Below are positions 41,937 through 49,355 of a DNA stretch of 64,000 nt, one piece after another. Positions within the stretch are counted from its first letter, which is position 1. Every line of letters starts with the position of its first letter. The stretch covers positions 1-64,000 of the forward strand of contig NZ_JACRSV010000001.1 in the NCBI RefSeq assembly GCF_014384905.1, in the 5' to 3' direction. Position numbers and translations under genes: made by a program. This DNA is from Fumia xinanensis (GTDB lineage Bacteria; Bacillota; Clostridia; Oscillospirales; Ruminococcaceae). The notes under the pieces were generated by a model, which saw only the letters and a list, made by a program, of their open reading frames with translations, did no database searches and had not been told where the DNA came from.

Positions 41937-42736
41937 CTCCTTGGGAAAGAATAGAGCTGATCCGTCACAAAGGGCGGCCCACCATCAACGATTATATCCC
42001 CCTGATTTTTGACGAGTTTTACGAGCTGCACGGCGACCGCTGCTTCGGAGACGACGCGGCTATTTTGGGCGGAATTGGCCGCTTCAACGGCCTGTCCGTT
42101 ACTGTCATAGCGGAAGTCAAGGGCAGGGACCTGGAAGAAAACAAAAAGACCAATTTCTCATGTCCTCACCCGGAAGGCTATCGCAAAGCCCTCCGTTTGG
42201 CGAAACAGGCGGAGAAGTTCGGCCGGCCAGTGATCTGCTTTATCGATACGCCGGGGGCGTTCTGCGGCGTGGCGGCGGAAGAACGGGGCCAGGGCGAGGC
42301 GATTGCCCGCAACCTGAAAGAATTCGCCACCCTGAAAGTACCCGTCATCTCCATCGTTTTGGGAGAGGGTGGTTCTGGTGGCGCACTGGCGCTGGGTGTC
42401 TGCGATGAGCTTGCCATGCTCCAAAATGCCGTATATTGCGTGATTTCTCCCAGAGGCTGCGCCAGCATCCTTTGGAAGGATGCCTCAAAGGAGAAGGAAG
42501 CAGCTGAAAAGCTCCGCATCACTGCAGAAGATTTGTCAAAATTGGGTGTCTGCGACTATATTATTCCGGAACCCGCAGGCGGCGCTCACATGAACCACGA
42601 GGTCATGGCCGGCAATATTTCTGATTATCTGATTGCGGCCCTTAAAAATTTAACCCAGAAAAGTATTGCAAATTTACTGGAAGCACGATATAATAAGTTC
42701 AGAAAAATTGGGGCTTTCGAAGAGGAAGTATTTTAA
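41924..42736 (+). CDS. accA: acetyl-CoA carboxylase carboxyltransferase subunit alpha
   Basis: Partner of AccD. The 270 residues show YIPLIFDEFYELHGDRCFGDDAAILGGI at the start, NFSCPHPEGYRKALRLAKQAEKFG, FIDTPGAFCGVAAEERGQGEAIARNL, the oxyanion loop VLGEGGSGGALALGV, and SPRGCASILWKDASK. It is shorter than the E. coli form because it lacks most of the N-terminal extension, normal in Firmicutes. AAGGAGG precedes ATG 41924. Last gene of the operon; the following 311 bp hold a block of hairpins. Confidence 0.96.
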   Translation: MEQLTPWERIELIRHKGRPTINDYIPLIFDEFYELHGDRCFGDDAAILGGIGRFNGLSVTVIAEVKGRDLEENKKTNFSCPHPEGYRKALRLAKQAEKFGRPVICFIDTPGAFCGVAAEERGQGEAIARNLKEFATLKVPVISIVLGEGGSGGALALGVCDELAMLQNAVYCVISPRGCASILWKDASKEKEAAEKLRITAEDLSKLGVCDYIIPEPAGGAHMNHEVMAGNISDYLIAALKNLTQKSIANLLEARYNKFRKIGAFEEEVF

Positions 42737-42768
42737 TCCGGTTATAACTACCCTTAGCGTGTTATAAT

Positions 42769-43000
42769 AATGTCTGGTGAATAAACCGTGAAGCGGTTTA
42801 TTCACGCGGTAAAACCGCGCAATTTTGTAAAAAGAATTTTACAAAATTCAGACATTGTTGCAATGCGTGCCCCAATTAGGACTTGGATAAAGTCCCAATT
42901 GGAAGCATAGAATTTATTCGCAATGGCAGAATAATTCTATGCTTGAACAAAGCCAAATGGTCTTAAAAGCCTTGGCCTTAAAGACCATTTGGCTTTGTTC
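42769..43000 (+). repeat. block of six consecutive hairpins between accA and acpP
   Basis: Six inverted repeats lie back to back. H1: arms 42777-42788 and 42794-42805 (12 bp). H2: 42806-42810 and 42814-42818 (5 bp). H3: 42821-42832 and 42837-42848 (12 bp). H1-H3 are enclosed by an outer stem AATGTCTG/CAGACATT (42769-42776 with 42849-42856), giving a cloverleaf-like shape. H4: CCAATT and GGACTT arms, 42872-42902. H5: 42905-42942. H6: perfect 20-bp arms 42945-42964 and 42981-43000. None has a clear T-tract. It may be an RNA structure, a repeat element, or a compound 3' end of the operon. Confidence 0.7.
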
Positions 43001-43015
43001 GGCACACATTATAAT
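42988..43015 (+). promoter_or_regulatory. candidate promoter of acpP
   Basis: Perfect TATAAT (43010-43015) lies 32 bp before acpP. The -35 element is weak (TTTGGC at 42988-42993, 16-bp spacer) and lies within the 3' arm of the last hairpin, so hairpin and promoter overlap. Confidence 0.4.
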
Positions 43016-43047
43016 AGATTCATCACAAGCAGTTAGGAGGGGAACAT

Positions 43048-43278
43048 ATGGTATTCGAAAAGGTAAAAGATATTTTGGTTGATCAGCTGGATGTCGAAGA
43101 AGAGAAAGTGACCATGGAAGCATCGATTACAGATGATTTGGGAGCTGATTCTTTGGATCTTGTCGACCTTGTAATGTCTTTGGAAGAGGAATTTGATGTT
43201 GAAATTCCAGATGATCAGGTTGAGAATATCAAGACCGTTGGCGATATCGTAAAATATATCGAAGACAACGCTCAATAA
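43048..43278 (+). CDS. acpP: acyl carrier protein
   Basis: Small acidic carrier of growing acyl chains. The 76 residues contain the phosphopantetheine Ser in LGADSLDLVDLVM and the usual four-helix pattern, ending VGDIVKYIEDNAQ. AGGAGGGG lies 7 bp before ATG 43048, one of the strongest ribosome sites in the window, in line with its expected abundance. It follows the fab/acc operon but is separated by the hairpin block, so it is probably its own transcription unit. Confidence 0.96.
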   Translation: MVFEKVKDILVDQLDVEEEKVTMEASITDDLGADSLDLVDLVMSLEEEFDVEIPDDQVENIKTVGDIVKYIEDNAQ

Positions 43279-43332
43279 AAATCTTTTGGATTTTTTAAGG
43301 TTTCTTTTTCATTGTAAAATGAAAAATGCCGG

Positions 43333-43387
43333 GCCGGTTTGGAAACGGGTGTGGGGAAGGGTTTCCTACAATTGTTTCCAAGCCGGT
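43333..43387 (+). repeat. long inverted repeat after acpP
   Basis: CCGGTTTGGAAAC and GTTTCCAAGCCGG form a long imperfect stem with a loop of about 25 nt. It is not followed by a T run. It may stabilise the acpP message or act with the terminator that follows. Confidence 0.5.
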
Positions 43388-43406
43388 TCCTTGTTTAAAG
43401 GGACGC

Positions 43407-43439
43407 AAAAAAGCAGGGCCTTATAGGCCCTGCTTTTTT
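43407..43439. terminator. bidirectional terminator between acpP and the Cys-rich gene
   Basis: AAAAAAGCAGGGCC and GGCCCTGCTTTTTT form a strong hairpin with A and T tracts on both sides, serving acpP and the convergent sigE-side transcript. Confidence 0.88.
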
Positions 43440-43451
43440 ATGCAAGAGGGA

Positions 43452-43604
43452 TTAGCAGCATCCGCAGTCATTGTTGCAGCCACAGCCGCAGTTATTGTTG
43501 TTGCAGCCACAGCCGCAGCCACCAAAGCCGTTATTGCCACAGCAGCATACCAACAAGAGGATGATGATCAGGATCCAACTGCAGTTTCCACCAAAACAGT
43601 TCAT
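43452..43604 (-). CDS. very Cys-rich 50-residue protein with a membrane segment
   Basis: A minus-strand frame of 50 codons between ATG 43604 and TAA 43452, with an ideal GGAGGT site 6 bp upstream and a shared terminator just after it. The product has a short N-terminus with two Cys, a hydrophobic stretch SWILIIILLLV (about residues 9-19), then a tail made almost only of Cys, Gly and Asn, with CGCGC repeats. Cysteines make up 14 of 50 residues. It starts 77 bp after sigE on the same strand, where many sporulators carry sigG. A spore or envelope role is possible (inference); I do not recognise a named family. Confidence 0.75.
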   Translation of the reverse strand: MNCFGGNCSWILIIILLLVCCCGNNGFGGCGCGCNNNNCGCGCNNDCGCC

Positions 43605-43681
43605 AAGAGAACCTCCTTAAAATTATTGTACTGCATACTATGTCGGAGGACTCTGTTGTGTTACAAACTGGAAGAGCGTTT

Positions 43682-44404
43682 TTAAAATTCCCGCTCCATG
43701 TCTTTTTGCAACCGCTTGATAATACGCTTTTCCAATCGGGAGATATAGGATTGGGAAATGCCGATGAGATCGGCAACCTCTTTTTGGGTGCGTTCCTGCT
43801 GCCCATGAAGTCCAAATCGCAGCTCCATAATTTGTTTTTCCCGGCTGTTTAACCGGTTGACACAGTTCATGAGCGCATTGCGCTCTGCTTCGTTTTCCAT
43901 ATCCCGGTTGACACAGTCCTCATCGGTGCCGAGAATATCAGAAAGCAGCAGTTCATTGCCGTCCCAGTCGATGTTTAAAGGCTCATCAAAGGAAAGCTCG
44001 GTTTTTTGATGACTGTTTTTTCGCAGGTGCATAAGGATTTCATTTTCAATGCAGCGGGAGGCATAGGTGGCGAGCTTTATTTTTTTTTCCGGAGAGAAGG
44101 TATTGACCGCTTTAATGAGTCCAATAGTGCCAATGGAAATCAGGTCTTCAATATTGATACCGGTGGACTCAAATTTACGCGCGATATAAACCACCAGCCG
44201 CAGGTTGTGGGTAATGAGCTCGTTGCGTGCCTTTTCAGGGTCGGTAGCCAGCATCACAAACATTTTTTCTTCCTCTTCCCGGCTTAAGGGGGGAGGAAGC
44301 GTTTGAGAACCGTTGATATAATCGATTCTCTTGCGAAATCCCAGCAGGTCCAGCAATTTTTGTTTTAGCCTGCAAAAAGTAGACTGTTGTTTCAGTGATA
44401 GCAT
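43682..44404 (-). CDS. sigE: RNA polymerase sporulation sigma factor SigE
   Basis: Mother-cell sigma factor, made as an inactive precursor. The 240 residues show an N-terminal pro-sequence (about the first 25-30 residues), region 2 NELITHNLRLVVYIARKFEST and LISIGTIGLIKAVNTFSPEK, and region 4 NSREKQIMELRFGLHG with the helix-turn-helix KEVADLIGISQSYISRLEKR. ATG 44404 is preferred because GGAGA lies 6 bp upstream; ATG 44416 overlaps that site. It directly follows spoIIGA, the standard order. The precursor is cut by SpoIIGA after a forespore signal. Confidence 0.95.
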   Translation of the reverse strand: MLSLKQQSTFCRLKQKLLDLLGFRKRIDYINGSQTLPPPLSREEEEKMFVMLATDPEKARNELITHNLRLVVYIARKFESTGINIEDLISIGTIGLIKAVNTFSPEKKIKLATYASRCIENEILMHLRKNSHQKTELSFDEPLNIDWDGNELLLSDILGTDEDCVNRDMENEAERNALMNCVNRLNSREKQIMELRFGLHGQQERTQKEVADLIGISQSYISRLEKRIIKRLQKDMEREF

Positions 44405-44427
44405 CTCGTTCTCCATCCTTTCCCGTA

Positions 44428-45294
44428 TTATTCTTCAAATAGCATTTCACCTGCAATGGCATCGGCTTCTCCATCGGAGACCGGCTCAAAAACCGGAGCC
44501 AATACACAGGGACGGACAATTTTTTCTCCGTTTTCAATAATTGCAAAGGAATCGGGCTGAAAGCCAGCCAGAACCCCTTTTCCGCTTATGGCATGATAGG
44601 GGATCATCTGTATTCGGGAAGCCCATTGCTGTCCGCTCAGGGCTGTGACAGCCTCGACGTTTTGCATACACGCTAGCACGTTTTGAGGGACAATGTCCTT
44701 CAGACTTCCTGCAGTGCATAGTACTGCAGGAAGTCCGCTCATGGAACAGGCTTTATTGCCAGTATCTAGAAACACAGTGAGTGCAGCTTGCTTGCCATTT
44801 ACTGTTACCTCCGCCTCGTAAAGCCTCTTGGGGGGGACGCGCCGCGCCAAAAGCCATTCCAAAAGTCGGACGGCGCCGTAAGCAAGTATGGTGGATACAA
44901 TCAGTGTCAACGCGGAAAGGTGGTAATAGACCGTACCATTCCGGATTGCCAGCTTAGGGGGAGTAAACAGAAACCACACGGCGATCATAAAGCCGGCGAA
45001 GACAAAGTTGACGCCAAAAAAAATCAGGACCCGTTTGAGGAAAACCGCCCGTGCCCGGAATCCAAAATTGATCCAGATGAGCAGTGCCGCTACCATTAAT
45101 TTGATGAGCAGTAAAAGTACAAACGGTAGGTCGGGCGCTAGGATGAGCAGAGCGGACAGTCCCCCAGCACAGGAGGCAATCCCCCGCCTAAATGCTTTTG
45201 ACTTGGATTTGGACAGTGATTCTGTAGCCAAAAGGAGAAAATAAGTAATGTAAATGTTAAGGCCAATGAGTACGTCTATGTAAATGACTGTCAT
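44428..45294 (-). CDS. spoIIGA: sigma-E processing peptidase SpoIIGA
   Basis: Membrane aspartic protease that activates pro-sigma-E. The 288 residues show five N-terminal hydrophobic segments (VIYIDVLIGLNIYITYFLLL onward), then a cytoplasmic domain with the protease signature TVFLDTGNKACSMSG and the Ser/Gly-rich strand IPYHAISGKGVLAGFQPD. ATG 45294 has AAAGGACGG upstream. The pair spoIIGA-sigE proves sporulation ancestry. Promoter spacing suggests Spo0A-type control. Confidence 0.94.
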   Translation of the reverse strand: MTVIYIDVLIGLNIYITYFLLLATESLSKSKSKAFRRGIASCAGGLSALLILAPDLPFVLLLLIKLMVAALLIWINFGFRARAVFLKRVLIFFGVNFVFAGFMIAVWFLFTPPKLAIRNGTVYYHLSALTLIVSTILAYGAVRLLEWLLARRVPPKRLYEAEVTVNGKQAALTVFLDTGNKACSMSGLPAVLCTAGSLKDIVPQNVLACMQNVEAVTALSGQQWASRIQMIPYHAISGKGVLAGFQPDSFAIIENGEKIVRPCVLAPVFEPVSDGEADAIAGEMLFEE

Positions 45295-45356
45295 ATTGGA
45301 GCCGTCCTTTGAGGTCGTGTTTTGCTGAAAGGTGTTTTTGGGTGGCCGATGATTCT

Positions 45357-45389
45357 ATTATAGAGGGACGGCCCTAAAAAAAATGTCAG
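45357..45389 (-). promoter_or_regulatory. spoIIGA promoter with long spacer
   Basis: Minus-strand CTGACA (45384-45389) and perfect TATAAT (45357-45362) are 21 bp apart. The Bacillus spoIIG promoter also has an over-long spacer and needs phosphorylated Spo0A. The plus-strand reading ATGTCAGAA around the -35 resembles, with one extra base, a 0A box (TGTCGAA). Confidence 0.5.
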
Positions 45390-45438
45390 AACGGGAAGCA
45401 TGACGGGGACCTTTTCCGAACCAAAAAAATGTTCCAAT

Positions 45439-45446
45439 CATACAAT
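45439..45446 (+). promoter_or_regulatory. sigma-E-type -10 element before a Cys-rich gene
   Basis: CATACAAT matches the sigma-E -10 consensus. It is divergent from spoIIGA and 89 bp before the Cys-rich gene. I see no good sigma-E -35 at the correct distance, so this is only suggestive. Confidence 0.35.
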
Positions 45447-45534
45447 AGAAAGCAGACATCTTTATCTGTCCTACCTGTCTTACGCGCGGGGCGGGTAGAA
45501 GAAAATTCTGCGCGGAGAATGGCGGTATTTTTTT

Positions 45535-45960
45535 ATGGCTCGTAAAAGTGGAGCGCCGGGATTTATCATGCCCGATGCGCTGTATAGCTATACGAAACCT
45601 CAGTTCGTACAGCCGGATGCTTGCGGGTGCGGAGCGGAAGCTCCTGCTATGCCTGAACGCCCGAGCTGCGGTTGTGGAGCGGAAGCAGCTTCAACCCCCA
45701 ATTGTGGTTGTGGCTGCCACGGTAACAATACGTCCCCGTCCTGCCGACCCATCGAATGCACTTACGACAGCGATTTCGATGAAAATGCCCATAAATACAG
45801 AATCTGCTGCGATGCAAACGGATGCTGCTGCAAATACCCCTGCAGCTGCCGGAATCCTTTCTGGCCCGAGTTTGCGCATCCCAGATGGCTCACTTGTCGG
45901 GATCTGTATGACGGCAGGGCTGATAGCTGCTATAGCGGCGATATGCAAAACTGTGATTAA
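45535..45960 (+). CDS. Cys-rich protein of unknown function, possible spore protein
   Basis: A 141-residue protein with 19 Cys, not recognised as a named family. The N-terminus (PGFIMPDALYSYTKPQFVQP) is followed by CGCGAEA repeated at about residues 30-36 and 45-51, a CGCGC variant, an acidic linker with ECTYDSDFDENAHKY, then a dense Cys cluster (RICCDANGCCCKYPCSC). The Cys/Pro/Tyr content recalls spore-coat proteins. It is divergent from spoIIGA and has a sigma-E-like -10 upstream, supporting a sporulation link (inference). The ribosome site before ATG 45535 is weak. It ends at a strong terminator. Confidence 0.65.
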   Translation: MARKSGAPGFIMPDALYSYTKPQFVQPDACGCGAEAPAMPERPSCGCGAEAASTPNCGCGCHGNNTSPSCRPIECTYDSDFDENAHKYRICCDANGCCCKYPCSCRNPFWPEFAHPRWLTCRDLYDGRADSCYSGDMQNCD

Positions 45961-45970
45961 CCCTCATAAT

Positions 45971-46002
45971 AAAAAGCCGAAGCGATTGCGCTTCGGCTTT
46001 TT
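45971..46002. terminator. bidirectional terminator after the Cys-rich gene
   Basis: AAAAAGCCGAAGCG pairs with CGCTTCGGCTTTTT around a four-base loop, shared with the convergent ATPase gene. Confidence 0.88.
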
Positions 46003-46008
46003 GTTTGG

Positions 46009-46755
46009 TCAGTCTGTTTCATCTAAAAGATAACGGAGCATTCGTTGTGGATTTTCCAGAAAAGCTTTGGTCAGCTGGTAATGTTCAGTCTGCTCATATT
46101 CCGTGGGAACGATTCCATCGTCGCTAATGGAGTAAATTTCTGCATTCGGGCAAGCCATCAGGATGGGGGAATGGGTGGCGATAATAAACTGGGATTTGAG
46201 CCCCACAAGTTGATGAATACGGGACAGAAGCGCCAATTGGTTTTGGGGCGAAAGGGCCGCTTCCGGCTCGTCCAGGAGGTATAAGCCATTTCCGCCGAAT
46301 CGGTTGAGGGAGAGGGAAAGAAAACTCTCTCCGTGGGACTGGCTGTGGAGGGATTTTCCCCCGTAAGACCGCAGCAGCCCCATATCGACCTCTTCTAAGC
46401 GGTCCACCTCGCTTGCCACATTGTAAAAACTCTCCGCCCGGAGAAAAAAGCCGTCCTTTGGGCGGTGAATTCCCTTTTCCAGCGTCAGAAACCGATACAA
46501 TGGCGAGTGTGTCTCACTGGTGGAAAAGTGGAAATTCTGAGTACCGCCTTCCGGATTGAAGCCGAAGGCCACGGCGATGGCTTCCAACAGTGTTGACTTG
46601 CCTGAACCATTTTCCCCAACGAAAAAGGTGACGGGGCTTTTGAGTTCCAGCCGTTTGAGGCACCTGATGGCCGGAATAGCCGCCGTGTATCCCAAGTCCC
46701 CGTCGGTATGAGGTTTTAATCGCACAGCGCGGATGTAGAGGTCGTCAAACAACAA
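46009..46755 (-). CDS. AAA-family ATPase, RecF/ABC-type
   Basis: A 248-residue P-loop ATPase: Walker A VTFFVGENGSGKSTLLEAIA, signature-like SHGESFLSL, Walker B GLYLLDEPEAALSP, and switch His in FIIATHSPILMACP. It is a stand-alone single-domain ATPase of the kind annotated as AAA_23/AAA_15 in many Clostridia; some relatives work in defence, but no partner nuclease is next to it. The TTG at 46755 has GGGGGG 7 bp upstream. Function not known. Confidence 0.85.
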   Translation of the reverse strand: MLFDDLYIRAVRLKPHTDGDLGYTAAIPAIRCLKRLELKSPVTFFVGENGSGKSTLLEAIAVAFGFNPEGGTQNFHFSTSETHSPLYRFLTLEKGIHRPKDGFFLRAESFYNVASEVDRLEEVDMGLLRSYGGKSLHSQSHGESFLSLSLNRFGGNGLYLLDEPEAALSPQNQLALLSRIHQLVGLKSQFIIATHSPILMACPNAEIYSISDDGIVPTEYEQTEHYQLTKAFLENPQRMLRYLLDETD

Positions 46756-46803
46756 AATCCCCCCTAAAAGGAAAAAGGGAAGCGGCCTGCTCCCCCTCTT
46801 TGG

Positions 46804-47505
46804 TCAGATGAATTCCGTCCCGTCGGCACAGAGCACCTTGAGCCGGCGGATATCGTGGTAGTCAAGATCAATTTCCGCCCATTTGGCGAAGGCATCAGTC
46901 AGAAGAGTCGGATTGATGTTCACTTGGGTTCCGGCAGGCAGGGTGACTTCCAGTTTGACCCGGTGGTCGCAGGAAACCCGCTGAGAAAGAATCAGCGGCT
47001 TCAGGTCAATCATTTTCATCCCTTTTTTGGTGCGCTTTTCGGTTTCTATCACGTCCTGGGTAAGAAATTCATTCAGTTTTTCAGTTAGTTGCTCCATAGG
47101 GAGAGCCTTGCAGGACATGGTGAGCTCATAATCCGCCCGTTCAATGTCGTTTGCCTTTCGGACGGGGGGCTGGATGGCGCGGATGACGATGCCTTCCGGC
47201 ATAGCGTCGTTGAGGCGCTTGGTCGCCTCCTCCAGCGGAATGTCGGTGGTCAGCCTAAAGTCGAAGCTCTCGTTTACCCCCTCGTAGCCCAAGGCGATGG
47301 GCAGGGCGAAAGTCAGGTAAATGTGGGGATTGAATCCCTGAGTGTACCAGATGGGCAGTTTTGCCCGCTGGAAAGCCCGCTGAATGGTGCGGTAGAGGTC
47401 CAGATGGGAAATGTATTTGGCCCGGCCAAACTTGTGGTAGAAGGCCCTCACGTCGTAAACGGGAACTCCTTCGATGACGGTGATTTTTGGTTCCATATTA
47501 GCCAA
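46804..47505 (-). CDS. radical-SAM-linked protein, DUF2344 (TIGR03936-like)
   Basis: About 233 residues. The family signature is visible: GRAKYISHLDLYRTIQRAFQRAKLPIWYTQGFNPH, then FALPIALGYEGVNESFDFRL. It is almost always encoded next to, or fused with, the radical SAM protein that follows here, and its function is unknown. TTG 47505 is chosen since GGGGGAGG lies 8 bp upstream; a GTG at 47514 and an ATG at 47496 are alternatives. It overlaps the end of the radical SAM gene by 8 bp, suggesting translational coupling. Confidence 0.85.
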   Translation of the reverse strand: MANMEPKITVIEGVPVYDVRAFYHKFGRAKYISHLDLYRTIQRAFQRAKLPIWYTQGFNPHIYLTFALPIALGYEGVNESFDFRLTTDIPLEEATKRLNDAMPEGIVIRAIQPPVRKANDIERADYELTMSCKALPMEQLTEKLNEFLTQDVIETEKRTKKGMKMIDLKPLILSQRVSCDHRVKLEVTLPAGTQVNINPTLLTDAFAKWAEIDLDYHDIRRLKVLCADGTEFI

Positions 47506-49342
47506 TGCAGACACCTCCCCCGATGAGCTTGTTGGCGCCGCAGCCAGCGCAGTTTTCCTTGCAGTTGGGGGTCACCTGTGCGTTTACCGCCTTTTGGTAC
47601 TCCCGCCAAAGGAACTTTTTCGAGACTCCCACGTCGATGTGATCCCAGGGGAGAATTTCGTTCTCCTCCCGGACACGGTTGGCGTAAAATTCTATGGTGA
47701 GGCCGGCATCACGAATGGCCTGCTTCCACTTTTCAAAGTCAAAGCACTCGTCCCAGCTGTCGAATTTGCAGCCCATTTTCCAGGCATTATAAATGGCTTT
47801 TCCTAAGCGCCGGTCGCCGCGGGCGACGACACCTTCCAGCACCGAGGTTTTAACCTCGTGCCAGCTCAGTGAAATCTTTTTGGTGGTGACGCTGTGCTGC
47901 AGGGCTTTCTGTTTCTCGACGATTTGTTCGAAAGTGTCCTGGGCGCACCACTGGAAGGGGGTAAAGCACTTGGGGACGAAGGTGGAAACGCTGATGGACA
48001 CGTTGACAGCCTTGCCCTTCTTGCGGGTGGGCAGGGAGTAGTACATGTCTACAATTCGCTGTCCTAAAGCGGTGATACCGGTCACATCTTCAATGGTCTC
48101 GGTGGGGAGGCCCAGCATGAAGTAGAGCTTCACCGACATATAGCCGCCCTCAAAAGCGATGCGGCAAGTCTCCATGACCTCTTCCTCGCTGACGTTTTTG
48201 TTGATCACGTCCCGCAGCCGCTGGGTGCCCGCTTCCGGGGCGAAGGTGAGACCGCTTTTGCGGACCCGGCTCACCTTTTGCAAGAGTTCCTCCGAGAAGT
48301 TGTCCACCCGCAGGGAGGGGAGGGAGAGGTTGACCTTCTCCGCTTCGGTGTAGTCAATCATCTTGTCCAGCAGTTCCTCCACCTGGGGATGATCGGAGGT
48401 GGAGAGGGAGGACAGGGACATTTCGTCATAGCCGGTGGTATCGCAGAGGGATTTGCCCTGGCGGCAGAGCGTATCCGGGGTTTTTGCACGGATGGGACGG
48501 TAGATAAACCCGGCCTGGCAGAACCGGCAGCCGCGGATACAGCCCCGCATGACTTCCAGCACCGCCCGGTCGTGGACCGTTTCAGTGTAGGGGACGATGA
48601 AGGTTTCGGGGTAGAAGACCTTGTCCATGTCTTTGATGATGCGTTTGGTCACCTTTTCCGGCGCGCCATCTTTGGGGGTGACCGAGGTGATAATACCGGT
48701 TTCGTCGTAGGTCACGTCGTAGAGAGAGGGGACGTAAATGCCGGGGATTTGAGCGGCTTCCCGGAGGAAGGATCTCTTGTCCCAGCCTTTTTTCTTGTGT
48801 TGTTGCAAAAGGTCGATCATCTCGAGCATGACTTCCTCGCCCTCGCCGATCTGAAACAGGTCGATGAAGTCGGCAAGGGGCTCTGGATTCATGGCGCAGG
48901 GGCCGCCGGCGATGATGAGAGGCTCGTCGTTTCCGCGCACAGAGGCCAGCGGCTCAATGCCGCCCAAATCCAGCATGTTGAGGATATTTGTGTAGGAAAG
49001 CTCGTACTGAAGGGAAAATCCCACCACATCGAAATCGGTGAGGGGGTCGAGGCTCTCAAGGCCGTAGAGGGGAATATCGTTTTCCCGCATGAGGGCTTCA
49101 AAGTCAATCCAGGGAGCGTAGACCCGCTCGGCCCAGCAGTCCTCCCGCTTATTGATGAGGGAATAGAGGATTTTGAGCCCCAGGTGGGACATGCCGATTT
49201 CGTAGTTGTCGGGGAAGCAGAGGGCGACCCTCGTTTCCACCTTGTTTTTGTCCTTCATGACACTGTTCAGCTCTCCGCCGATGTAGCGGGCGGGCTTTTG
49301 CACCTTGAGAAGGAGAGGTTCGAGTTTTTCTTTCAAAGTCAT
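47498..49342 (-). CDS. radical SAM protein of the TIGR03960 type
   Basis: A 614-residue protein with an N-terminal cobalamin-binding-like region (RVALCFPDNYEIGMSHLGLKIL, VGFSLQYELSYTNILNMLDL), then the radical SAM core with the 4Fe-4S motif CIRGCRFCQAG, and a C-terminal part ending in a Cys cluster (NCKENCAGCGANKL, GGGVCIG). It pairs with the overlapping DUF2344 gene. The substrate is unknown; in some lineages the two are one polypeptide, so a complex is likely (inference). ATG 49342 has AAAGGAC upstream. Confidence 0.9.
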   Translation of the reverse strand: MTLKEKLEPLLLKVQKPARYIGGELNSVMKDKNKVETRVALCFPDNYEIGMSHLGLKILYSLINKREDCWAERVYAPWIDFEALMRENDIPLYGLESLDPLTDFDVVGFSLQYELSYTNILNMLDLGGIEPLASVRGNDEPLIIAGGPCAMNPEPLADFIDLFQIGEGEEVMLEMIDLLQQHKKKGWDKRSFLREAAQIPGIYVPSLYDVTYDETGIITSVTPKDGAPEKVTKRIIKDMDKVFYPETFIVPYTETVHDRAVLEVMRGCIRGCRFCQAGFIYRPIRAKTPDTLCRQGKSLCDTTGYDEMSLSSLSTSDHPQVEELLDKMIDYTEAEKVNLSLPSLRVDNFSEELLQKVSRVRKSGLTFAPEAGTQRLRDVINKNVSEEEVMETCRIAFEGGYMSVKLYFMLGLPTETIEDVTGITALGQRIVDMYYSLPTRKKGKAVNVSISVSTFVPKCFTPFQWCAQDTFEQIVEKQKALQHSVTTKKISLSWHEVKTSVLEGVVARGDRRLGKAIYNAWKMGCKFDSWDECFDFEKWKQAIRDAGLTIEFYANRVREENEILPWDHIDVGVSKKFLWREYQKAVNAQVTPNCKENCAGCGANKLIGGGVCIG

Positions 49343-49355
49343 GGGAAAGTCCTTT

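Noticed and set aside
43322..43685. 119-codon plus-strand frame over the Cys-rich gene
   Set aside because: It is Ala/Val-rich because it is antisense to the CGCGC-encoding repeats; the minus-strand frame has the ideal ribosome site.
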